From NCBI RefSeq assembly GCF_013778455.1, contig NZ_JACEHE010000024.1, positions 59,180-123,179 of the forward strand: DNA of 64,000 nt. The letters are read 5' to 3'. The stretch is from Streptomyces himalayensis subsp. himalayensis (GTDB lineage: Bacteria > Actinomycetota > Actinomycetes > Streptomycetales > Streptomycetaceae). Made by a program: the position numbers and the translations under genes. The notes beneath the pieces are model-generated. The model made no database searches, was not told where the DNA came from, and saw only the letters and a list, made by a program, of their open reading frames with translations. This document shows positions 8,374 through 15,520 of the stretch, in pieces (position 1 is the first letter of the stretch; every line of letters begins with the position of its first letter).

Positions 8374-9192
8374 TCAGGCGGGCAGGTGGTTGAGCTTGCG
8401 CAACTGCTGGTCGAACATGCGGGAGGGGACCATGCGGCGCATGGTGCGGACGCGTCCGGTCATGGCGCCGGCGGTGTAGCGCAGCTTGGGCTTGGCGTCG
8501 GTGGCCGCCGCGACGATCTCCTTGGCGACGACGGCGGGGTCGTCGCCGCCCTTGACCGCGCCGGCCATGTACTCCTCGAAGGCGAGCCGCCGCTTGGCGT
8601 AGACGTCCAGGGGCTGGTCGGGCCGCACGGTGGCCGCCTCGATCGCGGTGTTGGTCCAGGCTGGTTCGACGAGCAAGGACCGTACGCCGTACTCGCGTAC
8701 CTCGTGGTCGACGGACTCCGAGTAGCCTTCGACGGCGTGCTTGGAGGCGGCGTAGACCGCCATGTAGGGCTGCGGCATGAACCCGACGATGGACGAGATG
8801 TTGACGATCCGTCCGCTGCGCTGGGCGCGCATGTGCGGCAGGACGGCGTTCGTCATGCGGATGACGCCGAAGACGTTGATGTCGAAGAGGCCCTGCGCCT
8901 GCGCGGCGGAGCTCTCCTCGGCGGCGCCCGCCGAGCCGATACCCGCGTTGTTGACCAGGACGTCGATCCGCCCGAACCGGTCGATCACCTCGCCGACCGC
9001 AGCGGTCACCGAATCGTCGCTGGTCACATCGAGGTCGAGGAAGGTCACGCCCTTCACCGGGGTGACGTGCACGGTGTTGCGGCTGGTGCCGACCACGTCG
9101 TAGCCCGCCGCGGCCAGCGCGAGCGCGGCTGCCTTTCCGATGCCGGAGGACGCACCCGTGATGAGGGCTACCGGTCGTGTCGTCGTTGCCAT
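8374..9192 (-). CDS. Short-chain dehydrogenase/reductase
   Basis: 272 residues from ATG 9192, with AGGAG 7-8 bases upstream. The Rossmann glycine motif is TGASSGIG (about 11-18), NNAG follows near residue 83, and the catalytic Ser with YAASK lies around residues 135-155. It is a classical NAD(P)-dependent SDR of normal length. It is first in an operon with the Thr-hydrolase, behind a promoter at 9273-9300 and a presumed TetR operator at 9327-9352. Its substrate cannot be read from sequence; pairing with a hydrolase suggests catabolism or detoxification of an ester or ketone. Confidence 0.93.
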   Translation of the reverse strand: MATTTRPVALITGASSGIGKAAALALAAAGYDVVGTSRNTVHVTPVKGVTFLDLDVTSDDSVTAAVGEVIDRFGRIDVLVNNAGIGSAGAAEESSAAQAQGLFDINVFGVIRMTNAVLPHMRAQRSGRIVNISSIVGFMPQPYMAVYAASKHAVEGYSESVDHEVREYGVRSLLVEPAWTNTAIEAATVRPDQPLDVYAKRRLAFEEYMAGAVKGGDDPAVVAKEIVAAATDAKPKLRYTAGAMTGRVRTMRRMVPSRMFDQQLRKLNHLPA

Positions 9193-9272
9193 CTCGGACT
9201 CCTGACTCAGGGGATCGCGTGTGTCTTGCCGTGTAGGGGATCGCTTCCGGTGTCCCCTCAATCGGTTTCATC

Positions 9273-9300
9273 AATGTATCAGGTTTTCCTGTAGCAGCAA
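9273..9300 (-). promoter_or_regulatory. Promoter of SDR-hydrolase operon
   Basis: On the minus strand TTGCTG (9300-9295), a 16-bp spacer and TACATT (9278-9273) resemble a housekeeping promoter. The same design (TTGCAA, 16 bp, TACCTT) precedes the secreted hydrolase gene, which supports both. Confidence 0.6.
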
Positions 9301-9309
9301 CAGTAGAGC

Positions 9310-9352
9310 ATCAATTAATCGGTTATCCGTAGCGTCAACGTATCCTCTACGG
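9310..9352. promoter_or_regulatory. Shared operator block, copy A
   Basis: A 41-bp block (9310-9350) matches 10936-10976 at 35 of 41 positions. It includes the perfect inverted repeat CCGTAG-N14-CTACGG (9327-9332 and 9347-9352). It lies just upstream of the SDR operon -35 box. I infer a binding site for the TetR regulator at 11012. Confidence 0.65.
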
Positions 9353-9765
9353 AAGGTCAACGGATGGGCTGACGCTGCCGGGCAGGGGTCGTTCCAAGGT
9401 GCCGCCGGCTCCATGAAGCAGACCCGCGGACGGCGGGCTGAGCTGCAACGACGTGTTGGGCCGGGCGGACACGCAGGCCGTCGCCGTGACGGCCAGGACG
9501 ACGCACCGACCCTTTCGCGGCCAGCACGCGCCACCGGCCGCGGGGGCGCCTCAGTCGCCCATTGGGCCCATGGCTTCGATGGCGGCGCAGATGTGAGCGA
9601 ATGGTCTGGGGTGCGCAGTCGTGACGCGGAGGGCTGCGAGGGCGCCGGGGGACTCTCTGCGTGGCTCTGCCCCGCCGGACGGGGCTCCGGCGGGGCAGGT
9701 GTGTTGATCGGCCGTCACCGTGTGCGGTGTCGGTGACCGTCTCGCGGTGATGGATTGATGGGTTG
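9353..9765. other. Intergenic, possible gene remnant
   Basis: About 410 bases between operator A and the 3' end of the secreted hydrolase gene. Short open frames exist on both strands without a ribosome site or recognisable domain. Because operator A has the same orientation as operator B, which drives a TetR gene rightward, this space could hold a decayed counterpart, but I see no residual TetR similarity. Confidence 0.4.
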
Positions 9766-10776
9766 TCAGTGGTCGAGGAAGGTGTTCACCTCGGCGCCGA
9801 ACTTGGCGGCGTACTGGAAGAGGAACCCGTGGCCGGCGTTCGGGTAGATGCTGAGCTGGGCGTTGGGGAGGTACTTGGCCAACAGGTGGGAGTTCTTGGG
9901 GGGCATCAGGATGTCGCTGTCCCCGTCTGCGACCAGCGTGGGCTGGAAGAGGGCGTTGAGCCGCACCAGCTTGGACTTGTCCGGGATGCCCCACTCCGAC
10001 ATCGCGGTGAGCTGCGCGTCGCGGGTCTGGAGGCTCGCGGGCGCGTCGTGGTCAGTGGTGCGCTGGCCGAGGCGCTGCAGGAACTCAGTTCCGGCGGCCT
10101 GGCTGGATGCGGTGTTCTTGAAGAACAGGAAGAGGAAGTCGGCAGGGCCGGGGTTGTCCGCCAACGCGCTCGCCAGCACCTTGGGGTCGGACGCCCTCTG
10201 GTCGACCCCGCCCTGCGGGCCGGTGCCGGCCAGGACGACGCGACGGACCTGCCAGGGGCGCCGCAGGGCGACCTCCTGAGCCACCTGGCCGCCGAGGGAG
10301 AAGCCGAACACGTCGTAGCGGGGCAGCTTGAGGGCGTCGATGAAGTCGATGGCGTCCAGGCTCATCTGCTGGATGGTGCTGGGCGTGGTGCCGGTTGAGC
10401 CGCCGACGCCGACGTTGTCCACGAGGATGACCTCGCGCTTGGCGGCGATGGTGTCGATGAGCTGGGGGTCCCAGTTGTCGAGGGTGCCGCGGTAGTGCTG
10501 GAGGAAGAGCAGGGGCACGCTGCCGGCGCTGGGGTTGCCGAAGCGCCGGTACTGGTAGGTGACGCCGTTGGCGGCCTTGACGCGCAGGTTGGGGGCGGTG
10601 GCGGCGCTCTGGGGGCTCTGCGTCTGTACGACCGCGTGACGGGTGACGCTGGAGCTGTCGCTCACTGCGCTCGCCACACTCGGCGCGGCGCCGGCGACGG
10701 CGGCGACGACCGACATGGTGGCCAGCGCCACTGCGGTGCGTCGGGAGACACGGGTGCGTAGCTTCGTTGTGGGCAT
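9766..10776 (-). CDS. Secreted alpha/beta hydrolase
   Basis: 336 residues. The N-terminus has a basic region with SRR followed by a hydrophobic stretch and an ASA-type cleavage site near residue 37, so it is exported, possibly by Tat. The mature part aligns by eye with the cytoplasmic hydrolase at 7472-8323: HYRGTLDNWDP (94-104), VDNVGVGGSTGT, nucleophile GFSLGG (158-163, Ser160), acid in DGDSDILMPP and His in PNAGHGFLF. The catalytic triad appears complete. It has its own promoter and faces away from the TetR gene. The substrate is unknown. Confidence 0.92.
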   Translation of the reverse strand: MPTTKLRTRVSRRTAVALATMSVVAAVAGAAPSVASAVSDSSSVTRHAVVQTQSPQSAATAPNLRVKAANGVTYQYRRFGNPSAGSVPLLFLQHYRGTLDNWDPQLIDTIAAKREVILVDNVGVGGSTGTTPSTIQQMSLDAIDFIDALKLPRYDVFGFSLGGQVAQEVALRRPWQVRRVVLAGTGPQGGVDQRASDPKVLASALADNPGPADFLFLFFKNTASSQAAGTEFLQRLGQRTTDHDAPASLQTRDAQLTAMSEWGIPDKSKLVRLNALFQPTLVADGDSDILMPPKNSHLLAKYLPNAQLSIYPNAGHGFLFQYAAKFGAEVNTFLDH

Positions 10777-10898
10777 GCCAATTCCTTGAGTCGGGTTCGG
10801 ATGTCTCCTCCGGCAGGGGAGACGGGATACCGGTCGTGAGCGACGGTCGTGCAGATGCCCGCTCCGTCGGTGCGGCGCGATCCCTTAACGGTGTCACT

Positions 10899-10926
10899 AA
10901 GGTATCAACTATCGCCAGAGTTGCAA
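10899..10926 (-). promoter_or_regulatory. Promoter of secreted hydrolase gene
   Basis: On the minus strand TTGCAA (10926-10921), a 16-bp spacer and TACCTT (10904-10899) form a promoter about 120 bp ahead of the ATG. It mirrors the SDR operon promoter in sequence and in spacing to the operator block. Confidence 0.6.
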
Positions 10927-10935
10927 CATCAGAGA

Positions 10936-10978
10936 ATCAATTAATGAGATACCCGTAGCGTTCACGTATCCTCTACAG
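10936..10978. promoter_or_regulatory. Shared operator block, copy B (TetR autoregulation)
   Basis: This is the second copy of the 41-bp block, between the divergent secreted-hydrolase and TetR genes. The inverted repeat is CCGTAG-N14-CTACAG (10953-10958 and 10973-10978), one arm base short of perfect. It includes TATCCT, a plausible -10 box for the TetR gene. Binding here could control both divergent genes. Confidence 0.65.
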
Positions 10979-11011
10979 GGGACCGGATAGCGAACCAGAC
11001 AGGAGACAGAC

Positions 11012-11590
11012 ATGGGCCGAGCACTGCGGGCAGATGCCGAGCGCAGTGTGCGCGCGATTCTGGAGGCGGCCGAGCAGGTCTTCGCCCAGGACGCCGGCGC
11101 CTCCATGGAACAGGTCGCCGAGGCGGCGGGACTGACCAGGATCACCGTTCACCGCCGCTTCGCGAACCGGCAGGCCCTCCTGGAGGCGCTCGCCGTCTCC
11201 GCCAAGCAGCAGCTCATCGACGCCATCGAGGAAGCCCGGCCGGACGCCGCTCCCGCACTCGTGGCGCTGCACCGAGTGACGGCGAACGTCCTACGGGTCA
11301 AGAACACCTGGCGCTTCACCCTCAGCCACGCCACCGCTCACACCCCCGCCGCAGCCGGCCTCTGGGGCGAGATCAACACCCACACCGTCGATCTCATGAA
11401 CCGGGCGCAGCGCGAGGGGCTACTCGCCCCGGACGCAGACCTGGAGTGGACGCGGCAGGTGTACTACGCCCTCCTCAGCGAAGCCATCAACAGGCCCGGC
11501 GCGGAGCAGGACCCTGCCGCGCAGGACCCGGACGCACTGGCCACGCTCGTCATCGACACCCTCCTGCACGGCGCGGGGCCACGCGGCTAA
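11012..11590 (+). CDS. TetR-family regulator
   Basis: 192 residues from ATG 11012, with CAGGAG 6 bases upstream. The N-terminal helix-turn-helix covers about residues 10-55 (AILEAAEQVFAQDAG, MEQVAEAAGLTRITVHRRF). The rest is an all-helical ligand-binding domain. It is divergent from the secreted hydrolase gene and its own promoter overlaps operator copy B. I infer it represses itself, the secreted hydrolase and, through copy A, the SDR-hydrolase operon. The inducer is likely a substrate of these enzymes. Confidence 0.92.
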   Translation: MGRALRADAERSVRAILEAAEQVFAQDAGASMEQVAEAAGLTRITVHRRFANRQALLEALAVSAKQQLIDAIEEARPDAAPALVALHRVTANVLRVKNTWRFTLSHATAHTPAAAGLWGEINTHTVDLMNRAQREGLLAPDADLEWTRQVYYALLSEAINRPGAEQDPAAQDPDALATLVIDTLLHGAGPRG

Positions 11591-11650
11591 GTCGCAACGT
11601 CGCGACGGGACGCGAAATCCCCCATCGCTGCCGACGCCGCCCGCAGCGCG

Positions 11651-12001
11651 TCAGCAGCGCTCATGTCGGCCCCCGTCCGCGCGGACGGCATCGGCAGTGA
11701 CGTAGGCGGCGAGCGCGAAGAACGACAGCGCGATGATCCTCAGCGTTGTCTTCTCGCGCGCCTCGCGCACGGCGTGCTCACGGGCGGAGAACTGCCAGGC
11801 CACCGCAGCGGCGGAGGAGACCTCGATGACCGAGTCCAGGCCGAAGCCGATCAGGGCGGTGGAGGAGGCAAGGGTGCCGGCGGTGATGGCGACGGCCGCC
11901 TCGATGACGTTGTAGGTGATGGTCGCCGCGACCAGCAGACGTATCCGGCGGGCGAGCACGTCTCGGCGGACCGGGGAGGGGCTGAGGGAGATCGTGGTCA
12001 T
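11651..12001 (-). pseudogene. Truncated cation-diffusion-facilitator transporter
   Basis: The reading frame gives 116 residues containing about three membrane helices. The first metal-site region is ALIGFGLDSVIE, with the Asp and Glu expected for CDF-type transporters. Intact family members have around six helices and 200-300 residues, so the 3' half is missing and the frame ends shortly after the third helix. Its ATG overlaps the stop of the CmtR-like gene (ATGA), as expected for a sensor-transporter operon. I infer loss of transport function by a recombination event between this point and the TetR gene. Confidence 0.75.
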
Positions 12002-12351
12002 CAGCAGCATCCCTTCTCGTCGGCGTCGGCACAGGTGCGGTCGGTCTCGACAGCCACCACAGCGACACGCAGGTCGTCCAGCGCGTGGCCGAGGCGCTCG
12101 TCGGCCAGTTCGTAGCGGGTGCGGCGGCCGTCGGGCACGGTGACGACCAGGCCGCAGTCGCGCAGGCATGCGAGGTGGTTGGAGAGTCGGGTGCGCGAGA
12201 TGCCGAGCGTGTCGGCGAGATCAGCTGGGTAGGCCGGGGCCTCGCGCAACGCGAGCAGGATGCGGCAGCGGATCGGGTCGGCGAGCGCGCGGCCGAACCG
12301 GGCCAGCACGTCGATGTCGGAGGCAACAGTCAGCACAGCACGACAGTACAT
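12001..12351 (-). CDS. CmtR-type ArsR/SmtB metal sensor
   Basis: 116 residues with the winged helix of ArsR/SmtB repressors. The recognition-helix segment SNHLACLRDCGLVV carries Cys62 and Cys66, and the C-terminal tail has Cys107. These match Cys57, Cys61 and Cys102 of the M. tuberculosis Cd/Pb sensor CmtR with a constant offset of five. Two more cysteines (115, 116) end the protein. It should release DNA upon binding a thiophilic metal. It is translationally coupled to the truncated transporter downstream. Confidence 0.9.
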   Translation of the reverse strand: MYCRAVLTVASDIDVLARFGRALADPIRCRILLALREAPAYPADLADTLGISRTRLSNHLACLRDCGLVVTVPDGRRTRYELADERLGHALDDLRVAVVAVETDRTCADADEKGCC

Positions 12352-12354
12352 AGA

Positions 12355-12370
12355 TTCCTGAATTCAGGAA
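12355..12370. promoter_or_regulatory. Palindromic operator of CmtR-like gene
   Basis: TTCCTGAATTCAGGAA is a perfect 16-bp palindrome ending 3 bp before the sensor ATG. Its AGGA also serves as the ribosome-binding site. Such overlap suggests autorepression by occlusion. Confidence 0.7.
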
Positions 12371-12459
12371 AGCATGGATCGTCAATCTTGGTGAACCTGC
12401 CCCGTAACAGACGGGTGGGCAGCACCGGCCCCGGTGCAGCCCACCCGCTTCGGCGTCGA

Positions 12460-14217
12460 CTACCGCTCGTCGCCGTCGCCGTACTTACCCGGATCCTTCG
12501 CGCGATCCACAGCCTGTGCACAAGCCGCCGCGAAGGCCGCCGTCACGGCTCCTTCGTCCGTGCCGCTCGCCCGAACGTCGATCGTTCCTCCCACTCGGCG
12601 AAGGGTGCTCCAGCGCACCACCTGGTCGGTGTAGAGGTCCGTTTCGAACTCCCAGGCGTCGACCGACCAGGGATCAGGACGAGTAGCCGACTCACGCGCC
12701 CCGCCGGGCAGGAAGGCGGCGTGGGCATGGTGGACAACGCGCCGGTCGGGAAGGCGGTCACGGACGGCGCTCCGGCCACCCGGCCCTTCCCGGTCCCAAT
12801 TCCGCCGGTCCCACTCCTCAACCTCCGCCAGCTGCCCGGGCCGTTCGGAGCGCCAGCGTTCCACGACGAAGTCGGCGGGCTCACGATCGCGGAAGGGGAC
12901 GAGATACTCGCCGATGCGAGCGACGTACACCAGCACGCCGTCGGAAGCCTCGGCCGCACTGGCGGCCTCCCCGCCTCCGTCAGCGGCCATAGGCCACAGC
13001 AGTCCGCTGACCTTGGCGGCTGTGTCCCTCAGAACGCGACCGGTCAGGTGCTGGTAACGGCGGTGCATCCGGGCAGAGTTGCCGGGCTCCCAGCCCATGA
13101 TCCGGTCCACCACGGCGTCGGGGACGCCGAGGATGAGCAGCACGGTCGCGGCCGTGTGGCGGGCGTCGTGGAGGCGGCCGTCGCGGACGCCGGCAGCCTT
13201 AAGCAGGTCCTTCCACCGGTGGTAATCGGTGTTGGGATTGAGCGGCTCACCCGTCGGCGAGGTGAACACGTACCCCTTCTCCACCCACAAATCGCGGGCG
13301 AGGACGCGCTCGCGGGCCTGCTCCTCCTTGTGCTGCAGGAGCAGCTTCAGCAGCTCCTCGGGAACACCGATCGGGCGCTTACCCGCCTTGGACTTCGTTC
13401 CCTTGGTCTCCTTACGGGTGTTGACCTTCTGCGGGCAGTACCCGGGCTTACGGCCGCAGCGGTTGCCGCAGCCGTGCTTGTAGCGGGGCCGCAGGCGGCT
13501 CTTCCGTACATGGATCACACCGGCATCGAAGTGGACGTCCTCCCACGTCAGGCCGAGGACCTCGCCCTGGCGCAGGCCGAGTGCGAGGGCGATGACCCAG
13601 CGGGCGGTGTTGCGATGCTTCTCGGCTTCGAGGAGCAGACGCTGGACCTCCTCGATGGTGTACGGCTCGACCTCCTCTTCCTCCATCTTCGGCGCCTTGG
13701 CGATCGAGACGGGGTTGAGGGTGATGTGCCGCCGCCGCACAGCCTCGTTGAGGGAGGTGTTCAGGGTGCGGTGGGCCTGGTGCGCGGTGCCGGCGGCACT
13801 GCCGGCCTCCTGCATCGTCTTGTAGAGCCGCTCGATGTGCTCGGGCTCCAGCTTCTCCAGGCGATGGGCTCCCAGGCCGGGGATGAGGTGACGGTAGACG
13901 GCGACCCGGTAGCCGTCGATCGTGTACTCGCCGACGCTCGGCGCGGCGATGTTCTCCACCCAGTGTGTGAGCCAGGTCTGCACCGTCCAGTGCTGGCCGG
14001 CCTTGCGGACGCTGCCGGCGTCGCGCTGGCGTTCCAGCTCGCGTACGACCTTGGTGATCTCGGCGCGCGTCTTGCGGCTGGCGTGGCGGCGGTCCGGGCT
14101 GCCGTCGTCCTTGACGCCGACGGTGACGCGGCCGTGCCAACGGCCGTCCTTGCCGAGGTAGATGGTGGAGGCGCCGTTGGGCTGGCGGGACGTGCGGGGC
14201 TTCTTCGGCTGTGCCAT
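12460..14217 (-). CDS. int: Tyrosine recombinase (integrase) with C-terminal extension
   Basis: 585 residues from ATG 14217. An N-terminal AP2-like arm domain leads into a SAM-like core-binding domain (about 75-165). The catalytic domain has Arg216, His350-x-x-Arg353, Trp376 at the usual His/Trp position, and Tyr388 in RRYQHLT. A Cys-rich insert (HGCGNRCGRKPGYCPQK, 248-264) is seen in some Streptomyces integrases. About 160 residues follow the normal end near residue 425 and do not resemble recombinases. It lies 12 bp downstream of xis and should catalyse attL/attR recombination at tRNA-Ser. Confidence 0.95.
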   Translation of the reverse strand: MAQPKKPRTSRQPNGASTIYLGKDGRWHGRVTVGVKDDGSPDRRHASRKTRAEITKVVRELERQRDAGSVRKAGQHWTVQTWLTHWVENIAAPSVGEYTIDGYRVAVYRHLIPGLGAHRLEKLEPEHIERLYKTMQEAGSAAGTAHQAHRTLNTSLNEAVRRRHITLNPVSIAKAPKMEEEEVEPYTIEEVQRLLLEAEKHRNTARWVIALALGLRQGEVLGLTWEDVHFDAGVIHVRKSRLRPRYKHGCGNRCGRKPGYCPQKVNTRKETKGTKSKAGKRPIGVPEELLKLLLQHKEEQARERVLARDLWVEKGYVFTSPTGEPLNPNTDYHRWKDLLKAAGVRDGRLHDARHTAATVLLILGVPDAVVDRIMGWEPGNSARMHRRYQHLTGRVLRDTAAKVSGLLWPMAADGGGEAASAAEASDGVLVYVARIGEYLVPFRDREPADFVVERWRSERPGQLAEVEEWDRRNWDREGPGGRSAVRDRLPDRRVVHHAHAAFLPGGARESATRPDPWSVDAWEFETDLYTDQVVRWSTLRRVGGTIDVRASGTDEGAVTAAFAAACAQAVDRAKDPGKYGDGDER

Positions 14218-14228
14218 GTGCGCCCCGC

Positions 14229-14528
14229 TCAGGCCGCGGCGCCGAAGTCCGAGGGCCTGTAGCGGCGGGCCAGGAATTCGGCGAGCGCCTCGGCGGGTAT
14301 GCGGCGCAGGCTGCCGATCTTTACGGAACGCATCTCCCCGGACGAGACGTACTCGTACATCTTCGTCCGGCCGATGCCGAGGCGGCGGGCGGCCTCCTCG
14401 ACGGTGAGCCCGACGAGGGTGGGGTCGCCGGGTACGTCGTCCCGCTCGGGCATCAGGGCGCGCAGGGCACCCTCGGGGATGCCGAGCAGCTGGGCGATCT
14501 GGGTCACGGGCAGGGGGAACTCGGGCAA
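14229..14528 (-). CDS. xis: Excisionase, MerR-like HTH
   Basis: 99 residues. The C-terminal half is a helix-turn-helix excisionase domain (LTVEEAARRLGIGRTKMYEYVSSGEM then KIGSLRRIPAEALAEFLARRY). The start is TTG 14528, preceded by GAGGAG with a 5-base spacer. It precedes int on the same strand with a 12-bp gap, the usual xis-int order. It should bias the integrase toward excision. Confidence 0.93.
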   Translation of the reverse strand: MPEFPLPVTQIAQLLGIPEGALRALMPERDDVPGDPTLVGLTVEEAARRLGIGRTKMYEYVSSGEMRSVKIGSLRRIPAEALAEFLARRYRPSDFGAAA

Positions 14529-14681
14529 GAGGGCTCCTCACCCGGTCACGTACGGAGCGCCAACTCCGGTCGGACCGGTCGTGGTGGTGTGGGTGATGGT
14601 TGGGCGGTTGCGCAGACGCGCGAAGGTGCCGCAGAGGGAAGCCCTGGGTGTTCCAGCACCGAGGGCCTGGCGGCGGGTGGG

Positions 14682-15251
14682 TTACTCGTCGACGTCAGCG
14701 TCAGCTTCAGCGGCCTGCGGGCTGAAGGCGTCGCCGAGCCAGCGGATAAGCCGGGAGCGGGCTCCCTTGTGGCGGTGGAAGTCGCCGTTGGAGGCTGCGT
14801 CCAATTCGTGGGCGAGCAGGTTGCGGACCATGGTGTCCTGGTCCGGGTTGGCCTTGGTGTACTCCCGGAGCTGGTCCTGGACCGCGTCCATGGACTTGCC
14901 GAGGGAACGCCATTCCTTCCACAGCTCGACGTACTCACCGACCAGCCGACGGATGATCGGGTTGGCCATCTGCCCTGGCGGGCTGGCCAGTTCGTCGAGG
15001 GTCATGTCGAAGACCTTGCAGAAGCCGAGCGCCTCGTCGGTGTTGACGCGGCGGCGCGGCTTACCGCTCTCGATGCGCCAGATCGCGGACTGACCGATGG
15101 GGTGGCCGGCCTCGGCCATCTTCTCGGCCAGGGTGACCGAACTCCAGCCGCGTGCCTCGCGCTCCAGCTTCACGCGCTCGGCGATGTTGTCCTCGACCGG
15201 AGGCCGCGCGTTCGTGGCGCTCGCGTCGTCGTCGCCCTTGCCGCTGGCCAT
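14682..15251 (-). CDS. XRE-family regulator of the element
   Basis: 189 residues from ATG 15251, preceded by GGAGGAG. An XRE helix-turn-helix spans about residues 22-88 (NIAERVKLEREARGWSSVTLAEKM, IGQSAIWRIESGKPRR). A helical C-terminal domain follows, ending in an acidic tail. It is divergent from the replication gene and separated by 269 bp containing a direct repeat. I infer a switch controlling excision and replication, analogous to KorSA/Pra-type regulators of pSAM2-like elements, though it is not clearly homologous. Confidence 0.87.
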   Translation of the reverse strand: MASGKGDDDASATNARPPVEDNIAERVKLEREARGWSSVTLAEKMAEAGHPIGQSAIWRIESGKPRRRVNTDEALGFCKVFDMTLDELASPPGQMANPIIRRLVGEYVELWKEWRSLGKSMDAVQDQLREYTKANPDQDTMVRNLLAHELDAASNGDFHRHKGARSRLIRWLGDAFSPQAAEADADVDE

Positions 15252-15323
15252 CTTCTCCTCCTCGTCGTGCGGGCCTGCCGTACAGCTGCGGCCTAGGGTG
15301 AACCAGTTAACATCATTTGGAAG

Positions 15324-15352
15324 CCGAATGCAACTAGACGTCTCCCGAATGC
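15324..15352. promoter_or_regulatory. Direct repeat CCGAATGC, 21 bp apart
   Basis: CCGAATGC occurs at 15324-15331 and 15345-15352. The 21-bp spacing places both on the same DNA face. It is a candidate operator for the XRE regulator, located between that gene and the replication gene. Confidence 0.5.
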
Positions 15353-15403
15353 TCAGGGTAGGCTTATGGCGTCCGGCGGTGAACACGGCTGGACAAGCAG
15401 AAA

Positions 15404-15427
15404 CCCCCGGTGCTGGAACACCGGGGG
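15404..15427 (+). terminator. Hairpin in replication gene leader
   Basis: Perfect 9-bp arms CCCCCGGTG and CACCGGGGG flank a 6-base loop. It lies in the leader about 95 bp before the rep start. There is no U-tract. It could be a terminator, an attenuator or a protein site. Confidence 0.45.
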
Positions 15428-15520
15428 CGAAGCGGAAACCCTCACAACCGCCCAACCATGACGATCTGGACCGGTGGCCGGAGTTGGCGCTCCATGTGGC
15501 CTACCGGGAGAGGAGTCCTA

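Noticed and set aside
7472..9274. A 600-residue fusion of SDR and hydrolase
   Set aside because: The first 280 residues are an out-of-frame reading of the SDR gene; the hydrolase has its own ATG at 8323.
9271..9534. Minus-strand 87-residue frame between the two hydrolase operons
   Set aside because: It runs through the mapped promoter and operator, lacks a ribosome site and has no domain.
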